Source of the DNA: Deltaproteobacteria bacterium
Lineage (GTDB): Bacteria > Desulfobacterota > Desulfobacteria > Desulfobacterales > Desulfatirhabdiaceae
Direction: 5' to 3'
NCBI GenBank assembly: GCA_021778975.1
Contig: JAJYBO010000190.1
Location: 1-6,007 of the forward strand
Length of the DNA stretch: 6,007 nucleotides
Shown one piece after another: positions 1 to 5,937 of the stretch. A program made the translations under genes and the position numbers. Numbering within the stretch: position 1 is the stretch's first letter; every line of letters begins with the position of its first letter. Below the pieces are notes generated by a model. It was not told the origin of the DNA. It worked only from the letters and a program-made list of their open reading frames with translations, and searched no databases.

Positions 1-355
1 TGGGAAGGCCGTTGAAATCGGCAAACATATCAACCTGCTGATATTTGCCTGCCTGCTTCTGTTCCTGGGATTGACGCAGCAGATCATCAATCAGGGCTTT
101 GGGGTGAACCTTTTCCTGGATGTAAAGCGGCGGCGCATGCACCACCAGATCGGACCAGTCCTTTTCATCCTTGCCCCGCCACACAAGCTGAGGGTCCAGG
201 TCACGGTTGCGCCGTTCGTAGGCAATCCGTATCGGGGACTGCTCACTCGCGCGCATAACCGACTGATATTCCGCAGTCGGGATGTTGACGCGGCTTGCTT
301 CCTCATGCGTCAATGTTTCAACGGTTTTCAGATATTTTTCTTTTTTTGAGGCCAT
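1..355 (-). CDS. mod: Adenine-specific DNA methyltransferase (Mod subunit of a type III-like restriction-modification system), N-terminal part only
   Basis: The visible 118 residues begin MASKKEKYLK and contain YERRNRDLDPQLVWRGKD (about residues 46-63) and APPLYIQEKVHPK (74-86). From memory this is the conserved N-terminal region of Mod-type site-specific N6-adenine methyltransferases, which transfer a methyl group from S-adenosylmethionine to DNA and give the matching Res its target specificity. The catalytic motifs (DPPY and the SAM-binding FxGxG) lie beyond the left edge, so activity cannot be judged here. The ATG at 355-353 is the natural start: it matches the family start and overlaps the stop of the preceding small frame as TAATG, which suggests translational coupling. 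There is no strong Shine-Dalgarno (only a GAGTGAAG-like stretch), which also fits coupling. Runs of seven and five A lie in codons 4-8 of the coding strand. The gene is truncated by the window edge, not visibly by mutation. Confidence 0.85.
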   Translation of the reverse strand, partial: MASKKEKYLKTVETLTHEEASRVNIPTAEYQSVMRASEQSPIRIAYERRNRDLDPQLVWRGKDEKDWSDLVVHAPPLYIQEKVHPKALIDDLLRQSQEQKQAGKYQQVDMFADFNGLP

Positions 356-531
356 TACGCTTCACTCATTTTAATGATTTCCCAATGACCGCCTTTGTCG
401 GGACCAACGCGGCGGCGGAGCTTTTTATGCTGTAATTTTTGAATATTTCGTTGTATTGATCGTTCTGTGACGCCAATGATTGCCGATAATTCGGGAATGG
501 TGATTTTATTGTTTTGACGGATTGCTTCCAA
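355..531 (-). CDS. Small winged-helix/helix-turn-helix frame between res and mod; possible remnant of a larger gene
   Basis: This is a 58-codon frame, apparently starting with TTG at 531-529. It contains ITIPELSAIIGVTERSIQRN (residues 10-29), a textbook helix-turn-helix: LSAIIG is the first helix, then a turn, and TERSIQRNIQKLQ is the recognition helix. It ends with RRRVGPDKGGHWEII, the wing and strand often seen at the end of such domains. No ATG is available. The frame is the same as res and begins directly after the res TAA, so ribosomes ending res could restart at TAATTG; AAGGA lies only 3 bases before the TTG. Its stop overlaps the mod ATG. From memory, the closest relatives are C-terminal domains of AlbA/AAA_4 (Schlafen-like) ATP-binding proteins, some encoded beside restriction genes. 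It may therefore be the surviving tail of a deleted gene, a detached DNA-binding domain of Res, or a small regulator. Translation is unproven. Confidence 0.5.
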   Translation of the reverse strand: MEAIRQNNKITIPELSAIIGVTERSIQRNIQKLQHKKLRRRVGPDKGGHWEIIKMSEA

Positions 532-3500
532 TTATCCTTCATGCCGCAACACACCCTCAATCATTTTATTGAACTCGGATTGAATTTGATAAACTTCGGT
601 AAACTCGGCAAATGCCCAGCGTCCATAGACGCCACACAGATTGACGCCCGGCACCCAGTATGTCTCCATCGTTGATTTCTTTTCCCTGGCATCCTCGCGG
701 CGGTATCCCTTGATCTCGACAATCAGATGCAGGGGGTCTTTTTGCCCGTCATCCACCAGCACAATAAAATCCGGGATGTACATACGGTTTACGGAACCAT
801 AACGGTAAGGCGCTTCCAGACCGACGTTCTGATTTTTCACATAGGCTCTGACACGAGGATGAGACTCGACCACACGGCAGAACTCGCCTTCCCAGTCGCT
901 GTCCAGAATGACCCAGTTGATGTGGCATTTCCGGGAGTCTGTTTCCCAGCGAAGGGTTTTTGATGTCGTAAAATTAACATGGAGGGTGGAGCCGGTCGGG
1001 TTGTAGGGATCGAGAACGGCTTTTACGGGTCGTTCCCCCAGCAGCGCGCGGGTGATGCCCGCGGTAATCCGTTCGCAGGCCATATCCGCCAGCTCCTGGT
1101 ACATCAATTGGGAGGGGTAGGCGCCTCCCGTACAGATCAGGCAGGTATCCAACCACTGTCGGGTGATGCACTTGAGCTGGCCGAACAGATGAAGTTTGGG
1201 TTCACCCCCCGGATCGCGCCATTTGGTATAAAGCAGTCGTTTGGTAACGTGAAAGAGCAGGGTGGAACGCCGTATCTCTTGCAGGTGTTCGAGATTGAGA
1301 TCAACCCCTTCGCCGATAATGCCCTGATTTTGAGTGATCGAGGGGCCTACAATATCCGGTGTCAGTTTCAGAACCGAGTCTTCGGTAAATACTGCGGTCA
1401 GCCGCTCTTCGGGCAGTTCGACGCGGTAACCCAGAACGCGGGGAAACCTGATTTCAAGCGCATCGCGCTCCGGTCGGACGGCTTTCACCTGAATGGTCTG
1501 CCGGGGCGGCTGCGGTGGAGCAATCACCGGCCTGGCTGTAAAATCAAAGGGAATTCCCAGCACATCGGCGTATTCTACATTGAACAGCCCTTCTTCGTTC
1601 AGATCGTAGGACTGACGGCGCAGCGCCCGGCCGATGACCTGCTCGCAGAGAAGCTGCGTACCAAATGCCCGTACGCCCAGCACATGTGTGACCGTGCTGG
1701 CGTCCCAGCCTTCCGTCAGCATGGAAACCGAAACGACGCAGCGAATTGAATCCCCCAGCCGGCCTTCTTTTCCCACCGTGTTCATGACTTCGCGCAGCAA
1801 ATCCTGATCCGTGATATTTGCGGCCTGACGGCGGTCACCTGTCCGTTCGATAATTTCACGGCGGAAGCGTTCTACCTCGTCCGCAGCCATTTTCCGGAAA
1901 TTTTCATCCAGACCTTCACCGGATTCAAGCTGTTCACTGTCAATAAGCAGGGTGCGGGGCCTCGCAAGCTGTTCTCCGTCCTCTCTGAAATTTTGAAACA
2001 ATGCCAATCGTCCGTTTTCAAAGGCGGTGGAACCGTCTTCGTTCAAGCGGTGAAATCCGGAAATGTAGTCATAAATCAGCTTGGATATGGAAGTGTTCTG
2101 GCAGACAATGATGAAACAGGGCGGAATACGAATGCCGTTTTCCCGCCACAGGGCAAATGTTTTCTGATAGTGGCCGTACAGAGCTTCCAGTGCCGTCTGC
2201 AATTCAACGGGCAAACTGAGTGGATCGAGCGTTTTGGTCTTGCCTCTGCCTTTTTTGGGCATACGGGCGCGGATGTGTTCCCAGAGATTGCGGAATTTCG
2301 GCATTTCCCCACCCGGAATGTTGTCCGCCACAGGCACGCGAGGCAGCTTGACGATTCCGCTTTCAATGGCATCCATCAGGGAGAAATCGCTCATCGTCCA
2401 GGGGAACAGCGCGCCTTCGGCGTAGCCTGATCCCCGCAGAAAAAACGGCGTCGCCGACAGATCCATCACCCGTGCAATACCCAGCTTGCGTTGAACGGCT
2501 TCCAGCCCCGCTATCCAGAGACGGGCAGCCTCGTTATTCTTTTCCGCCTCTTTCCGGTCATCTCCTTTCAGTTTGTCTGCGTCCGTTTCTCCGGGTTTTT
2601 CCCGATAGCAGTGATGGCCTTCGTCATTGAACACCATGATCTGTTTCATGCCCATCAGATCGGGCATCACCCGCTGAATCATCTGTCCTTCGGTTTCCAG
2701 CGTGTCAATGGCGTCGCCCCGGCCCTGCAACAGGGATCTGCCGCCTCTGGAGATATCCATCCGCTCCCGGAGTTTGAAGGCGTGGTAATTGGTGATTACG
2801 ATTTTTGCCCGCTCCAGATCGGCCAGCATATCGTTTGGAACCAGTTCACGGTTGGCATAGTAACTGTCCGGATCGTTGGGCTGAAGCACCCGCAGCCGAT
2901 CCCGAATGGTCAGACCGGGAGATACGACCAGAAATCCGCGGCTGAATTTTTTATTGGCCGGCCTGCGCACGGCATTGATGGTCTGCCAGGCGATAAGCAT
3001 GGCCATGACGGTTGTTTTGCCGGCGCCTGTCGCCAGTTTCAGGGCTATGCGCATCAGGCCCGGGTTGGCGTTGCCATTGGCATCGGACAGGTGTTTGAGA
3101 AAGTACCTGCCGGTGATTCCCAGTTGCGGAGCCACTTCCAGAAGCCAGATGGCGGTTTCTATGGCTTCCACCTGACAGAAAAACGGCCGGATATGGTTGA
3201 ACCGGTGATGTCGCCAGTGTTGAAGCAGGCGGGCGGTTTCGGGTGTTACTTTCCATTTGTCGGGGGTGGACAAATGGCGCCACTGGTTCACATCATTGCG
3301 GAGTTTGTTGATGATCGGTACGGGATCATACTGCTGTTCCTGAGTTGAAAGTCCCTTGCCTTCATCAAATACCAGATTGAGCTGATCCGATGTTTTAATC
3401 TTCTTTGGCTTCGGAATCGGGGTGATATACTCGGCAAGCCGCCGGTGTTCGATGATGTGCTGCGTCGGCTGCCCCTGATCGTTCAGCTCCCAGTGCCGAG

Positions 3501-3555
3501 CCGGGTATTCATAAGGGGAATTGAGAACGGGTTTTTCGAAGAATTGGTGATTCAT
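532..3555 (-). CDS. res: Type III-like restriction endonuclease Res subunit: DEAD/DEAH ATPase with C-terminal PD-(D/E)xK nuclease
   Basis: This 1007-residue protein is expected to bind DNA with Mod, hydrolyse ATP for translocation or signalling, and cut unmethylated DNA. A superfamily 2 helicase core is visible in order: a Q-motif-like PFFCQ at 124-128, Walker A ATGAGKT at 175-181, Walker B NDEGHH at 310-315, motif III SAT at 367-369, motif V MLTEGWD at 612-618 and motif VI QVIGRALRR at 639-647. The C-terminus carries a PD-(D/E)xK nuclease: PD at 928-929 and EIK at 947-949, all catalytic positions intact. I recall this N-terminus (MNHQFFEKPVLNSPYEYPAR) from the BPTD_3080 family of restriction endonucleases, whose members are about this length. 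The ATG at 3555 gives that family start; the Shine-Dalgarno is weak (GGGA, 15 bases upstream). It is first in the visible operon, whereas classical type III systems place mod first. Long plus-strand frames inside it are shadows. Confidence 0.92.
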   Translation of the reverse strand: MNHQFFEKPVLNSPYEYPARHWELNDQGQPTQHIIEHRRLAEYITPIPKPKKIKTSDQLNLVFDEGKGLSTQEQQYDPVPIINKLRNDVNQWRHLSTPDKWKVTPETARLLQHWRHHRFNHIRPFFCQVEAIETAIWLLEVAPQLGITGRYFLKHLSDANGNANPGLMRIALKLATGAGKTTVMAMLIAWQTINAVRRPANKKFSRGFLVVSPGLTIRDRLRVLQPNDPDSYYANRELVPNDMLADLERAKIVITNYHAFKLRERMDISRGGRSLLQGRGDAIDTLETEGQMIQRVMPDLMGMKQIMVFNDEGHHCYREKPGETDADKLKGDDRKEAEKNNEAARLWIAGLEAVQRKLGIARVMDLSATPFFLRGSGYAEGALFPWTMSDFSLMDAIESGIVKLPRVPVADNIPGGEMPKFRNLWEHIRARMPKKGRGKTKTLDPLSLPVELQTALEALYGHYQKTFALWRENGIRIPPCFIIVCQNTSISKLIYDYISGFHRLNEDGSTAFENGRLALFQNFREDGEQLARPRTLLIDSEQLESGEGLDENFRKMAADEVERFRREIIERTGDRRQAANITDQDLLREVMNTVGKEGRLGDSIRCVVSVSMLTEGWDASTVTHVLGVRAFGTQLLCEQVIGRALRRQSYDLNEEGLFNVEYADVLGIPFDFTARPVIAPPQPPRQTIQVKAVRPERDALEIRFPRVLGYRVELPEERLTAVFTEDSVLKLTPDIVGPSITQNQGIIGEGVDLNLEHLQEIRRSTLLFHVTKRLLYTKWRDPGGEPKLHLFGQLKCITRQWLDTCLICTGGAYPSQLMYQELADMACERITAGITRALLGERPVKAVLDPYNPTGSTLHVNFTTSKTLRWETDSRKCHINWVILDSDWEGEFCRVVESHPRVRAYVKNQNVGLEAPYRYGSVNRMYIPDFIVLVDDGQKDPLHLIVEIKGYRREDAREKKSTMETYWVPGVNLCGVYGRWAFAEFTEVYQIQSEFNKMIEGVLRHEG

Positions 3556-3683
3556 GTTGCCATTTTCCCGGACTGTCGCTGGTTGAAAAAGTCAGAAACG
3601 GTACATCCATACCATAGTTGCAAATGAAATAACACCCCCGGATTGATGGCTCTGCAAAAAATTCAATGCCATCTGAAATTCAA

Positions 3684-3700
3684 CTTTTTACGAGAACGTC
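3684..3700 (+). repeat. Left arm of an imperfect inverted repeat flanking the integrase fragment
   Basis: CTTTTTACGA at 3684-3693 is repeated exactly in inverted orientation at 3943-3934. Including the next seven bases, which end in CGTC on both arms, 14 of 17 positions agree. The two arms point toward each other and enclose the integrase fragment. The bases before this arm (CCATCTGAAATTCAA) resemble, from memory, the outer part of a dispersed palindromic repeat of Desulfobacterota. It may therefore be the end of one such repeat copy and not a terminal repeat of the enclosed segment. Confidence 0.45.
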
Positions 3701-3828
3701 TTGATTTGTCGGGAAGCATAAAATATCCCCTGAGTTTGACAGGGAAATCTTCTTGACAGTGAATATATCGGCTGATAAGGAGAATGTCTAAGAAGCGATA
3801 CAAGGCAATTGGAATCTCGCTGTTTGGA

Positions 3829-3927
3829 CAGGCGATCAAATGGGCTTGAAACTGCCGAGATATCTTTTTCCATGACATGCGTGTAAATCTCTGTGGTTTT
3901 TACATCGGCATGACCCACCAACTCCTG
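3829..3927 (-). pseudogene. intI: C-terminal fragment of an integron-type integrase (tyrosine recombinase)
   Basis: Reading leftward, the sequence encodes QELVGHADVKTTEIYTHVME followed by KDISAVSSPFDRL. This is the end of the tyrosine recombinase catalytic domain: the LVGH box supplies the second catalytic histidine region and the Y of IYTHV is the nucleophile. The ending with a SPxDRL-like tail is typical of integron integrases, so IntI is preferred over XerC/XerD, though not proven. Only about 33 codons survive of a protein normally above 300 residues; the Arg, Lys and first His of the active site are missing. Upstream, the frame enters an unrelated repeat within one codon of the Q. Downstream it continues without a stop for about 46 unrecognised codons to 3688, so the original end is also lost or read through. 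It cannot be active. Confidence 0.7.
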
Positions 3928-3984
3928 ACGACTTCGTAAAAAGCCCGCATACTGCGTTGTGCTGCATCCTTCGTCGTTGCGGCG
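3927..3984 (-). repeat. Probable half of a dispersed palindromic repeat; contains the right arm of the inverted repeat
   Basis: The segment begins GACGACTTCGTAAAAAGCCC and continues through TGCGTTGTGCTGCATCC to TTCGTCGTTGCGGCG. From memory, Geobacter and Desulfobacterota genomes carry many non-coding palindromic elements with ends like CTTCGTAAAAAG and an interior like GCGTTGCGCTGCATC. A full element would return with the inverted half (..CTTTTTACGAAG) 100-150 bases further right, but no such half is seen, so this copy appears truncated near 3984. Its outer end lies exactly against the integrase fragment, suggesting that its arrival, or recombination at it, removed the rest of intI. Family membership needs a genome search. 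Confidence 0.4.
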
Positions 3985-4163
3985 CACCAGACGGCGAAAA
4001 ATGAATTAGCTGATCTATTTACTTAGCTTGCCATGACTATGAACTAAACAGCTATTGTAGTTTGTAGTAAATTGAGTTCGGCGCCGCCGCAGGTTAGCGT
4101 GTCGTTCGGGCGGTTATACGTCTTGCAAAGCAGTCACCATATATCTCAGATAAGGAGAGTACC

Positions 4164-4724
4164 ATGTCAGTTGGTCTCATTGTCATTGACATTCAAAACG
4201 ACTACTTCCAAAATGGCAAAATGGAATTGGAAGGTAGCGAAGACGCAGGCCAGGCGGCTGGACGCTTACTGAACTTCTGTCGCGAGTACAAGTTGCCTGT
4301 GTTTCATATTCAACACATAGCAATTCGTCCTGGAGCAACCTTCTTCTTGCCAAACAGCGCAGGCGTTGAAATACATCGAAGTGTCAAGCCTCTCGATGAG
4401 GAGACGGTCATTCAGAAGCACTTTCCCAACAGCTTCAGAGAAACAGGCTTATTACAGCATCTCCAGCGGAAAAACATTCAGCAATTGGTGGTTGCGGGAA
4501 TGATGACGCACATGTGTGTGGATGCAACGACAAGGGCAGCGACCGATTACGGCTATGAATGTTTGGTAGCTCACGATGCGTGCGCAACACGGAGTCTGAA
4601 ATTCGGTGACAGGGTGGTTTCGGCGCTGGATGTGCATACCTCATTCCTGGCCGCCCTCAATGGCGCGTATGGCAAGGTAATGTCAGTGGATGAGATATTG
4701 GCTGAACTTAACAAGCATTCATAG
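4164..4724 (+). CDS. Isochorismatase-family cysteine hydrolase (nicotinamidase-like fold)
   Basis: The 186-residue protein has the family's single alpha/beta domain and complete catalytic triad: Asp9 in VIDIQNDYF, Lys85 in IQKHFPNSF and Cys118 in GMMTHMCVDA. The MMTHMCV segment is the usual site of the non-proline cis peptide before the nucleophile. Family members hydrolyse amides or vinyl ethers (nicotinamide, isochorismate, N-carbamoyl compounds, peroxyureidoacrylate) through a thioimidate or similar Cys intermediate. The substrate cannot be told here; there is no aryl-carrier domain, so a siderophore isochorismatase is unlikely. It has no signal peptide and is expected in the cytoplasm. 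The start is well supported by AAGGAG at 4152-4157, six bases before the ATG. A broken rsgA-like gene follows 20 bases after the stop and may share its transcript. It faces away from the integrase remnant, as a cassette gene would, but no attC was found. Confidence 0.9.
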   Translation: MSVGLIVIDIQNDYFQNGKMELEGSEDAGQAAGRLLNFCREYKLPVFHIQHIAIRPGATFFLPNSAGVEIHRSVKPLDEETVIQKHFPNSFRETGLLQHLQRKNIQQLVVAGMMTHMCVDATTRAATDYGYECLVAHDACATRSLKFGDRVVSALDVHTSFLAALNGAYGKVMSVDEILAELNKHS

Positions 4725-4744
4725 GAGGGCAAATCCGCCAGCAT

Positions 4745-5777
4745 ATGATGAAATTGAGTGATATGGGTTTCGACCACTGGTTTCAATCGCAAACCAGTGG
4801 CTTACGCCAGGAGGGTCGTGACATTGCGCGTATATCGGCGGTTGACCGCGGCTCGTACCTGATCAGAAATCAAACCAAGGAAGTTCCGGCTGAACTTGCC
4901 GGGAAGTTCTATTTCGAGGCAGAATCTCCGGTTGACCTGCCGTGTGTCGGCGATTGGGTGACAGTTCAATATCACAGCAATGACGCTGCAGCAATTATTC
5001 ATGAGGTGTTTCCGAGAAAGACCTTTCTCCGCCGCAAATCTGCCGGTGAAAAAATCATTTTTCAGATGATTGCGGCCAACATTGACGTCGCTTTCATTGT
5101 CCAGTCGTGCCACTTTGACTTCAATGTGCGGAGAATGGATCGGTACCTGGTGATGGCGGCGGATGGGGGTGTTGAGCCGATTGTTGTTCTCACCAAAACG
5201 GAAGGTTGCCGCCATTACGTCGAGTTCCATTGCAGCCAGAGTCCTTACCCTCAGCAATATCACGGGCATCGGATTTGACGAATTCCAACAGGTGCTGGTC
5301 TCGGGAAGAACATATTGCCTGCTTGGTTCATCGGGTGTTGGCAAAACGACACTTCTCAACCGCCTGATCGGACAAGATGCCTTTGACACCAGGTCCGTTA
5401 GTGGGACGGGAGAAGGGATACATACAACTTCGCGCCGTCAGCTTATCGTTCTTAATCAAGGTTCCATGTTGATTGATACGCCTGGAATGCGAGAACTGGG
5501 CCTTCTTGGTGTGAGCGAAGGGGTCAACCAGGGATTTGAAGACATCGTCCGGCTTTCCCGGAATTGTCGCTATCCGGACTGTGGTCACACGCAGGAACCC
5601 GGCTGTGCGGTCAGGGCTGCAGTAACAAGCGGTGCATTGGCTGACGATCGCTATTCAAGCTATATTAAGCTCAAGAATGAGTCGGAGTACCATGAGCTGT
5701 CTTACATAGACAAACGGAAGAAGGATAAAGCATTCGGGCGCTTCATCAAATCAGCAAAGAAGCAAATGAAGGTCTGA
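4745..5777 (+). pseudogene. rsgA: Ribosome small subunit-dependent GTPase A (RsgA/YjeQ), frameshifted by a probable small internal deletion
   Basis: RsgA is a circularly permuted GTPase that checks late 30S subunit maturation. The first part (4745 to about 5200) has the N-terminal OB-fold (VGDWVTVQ) and runs to G4, IVVLTKT. The second part, in the +1 frame from about 5199, has ARVLTLSNITGIGF, G1 GSSGVGKT (5325-5348), G3 DTPG (5475-5486) and the zinc site C-x5-C-x-H-x5-C (5565-5606). Together they form one gene missing only about 10 residues after TKT, where the family has TKxD plus a helix; here G4 reads TKTE. That fits loss of 3n+2 bases, perhaps between ACGGA repeats, and not a single-base sequencing slip. 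In-frame translation ends at 5278 with about 25 foreign residues and no P-loop, so it is very likely non-functional. ATGs at 4745 and 4748 are both possible; AGGAGGG at 4723-4729 lies 15 bases upstream, unusually far. Confidence 0.85.
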
Positions 5778-5801
5778 AATGGGCATCGAACAGTCCTCCT
5801 T
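5751..5801 (-). promoter_or_regulatory. Orphan ribosome-binding-site-like signal with a short frame, opposite the end of rsgA
   Basis: On the minus strand AAGGAGG (5801-5795) stands eight bases before an ATG (5786-5784), an ideal start signal. The frame it opens has only 11 codons (MPISDLHLLLC) and ends inside the antisense of rsgA. It could be the surviving start of a gene whose body was replaced by the rsgA segment, or chance. No function is assigned. Confidence 0.2.
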
Positions 5802-5937
5802 CACTTGCAGATTATCAACATTGCCGGGGTGGTCAATTTTCGGTTGTCATTACCAGCTTGCGCAGAAATGGAGATAGATGATAGTAGTCCTTGATGTCGG
5901 TGCAGCAATTGATGTAGTAACATAATCCAGACATCCA

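Larger units (their letters stand above)
3556..4163. other. 608-base stretch without an intact gene, between res and the isochorismatase gene
   Basis: The two flanking genes diverge from this stretch. It contains the tail of a tyrosine recombinase, inverted repeat ends and a probable half repeat, each listed separately. Bases 3556-3683 form the res leader, where I see no convincing -35/-10 pair; the best candidate is a weak TATGGT around 3611 on the minus strand. Bases 3985-4163 lead into the plus-strand genes. They are AT-rich to about 4076, then GC-rich (CGGCGCCG, and CCGCC...GGCGG able to form a weak stem), without a clear promoter or attC site. The mixed composition and fragments suggest several past insertion and deletion events. 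Confidence 0.6.

Noticed and set aside
341..347. Run of seven A (coding strand) at codons 4-6 of mod as a phase-variation switch
   Set aside because: Phase-variable mod genes normally carry longer homopolymers or tandem repeats; seven A in lysine codons is ordinary.
366..560. 64-codon minus-strand ATG frame overlapping the end of res
   Set aside because: It overlaps the res end in another frame and reads as low-information sequence, whereas the alternative frame at 355-531 gives a clear helix-turn-helix that overlaps the mod start precisely.
979..1749. 256-codon plus-strand open frame inside res
   Set aside because: It lies wholly antisense to the well-supported Res coding sequence, has no recognisable domain, and is explained by codon bias of the opposite strand. 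The same holds for the 285-codon frame at 2491-3348 and the 145-codon frame at 1993-2430.
3663..3878. 71-codon minus-strand frame over the integrase fragment
   Set aside because: It lies out of frame with the clearly recognisable recombinase tail and has no identifiable domain or good start signal.
4040..4122. attC (59-base element) candidate with GGTTAGCG and GCGGTTATACG
   Set aside because: GTTATAC resembles a right core site, but no RYYYAAC left core pairs with it within the usual distance; TATGAAC and ACTAAAC nearby do not fit. Without paired arms I do not call it.
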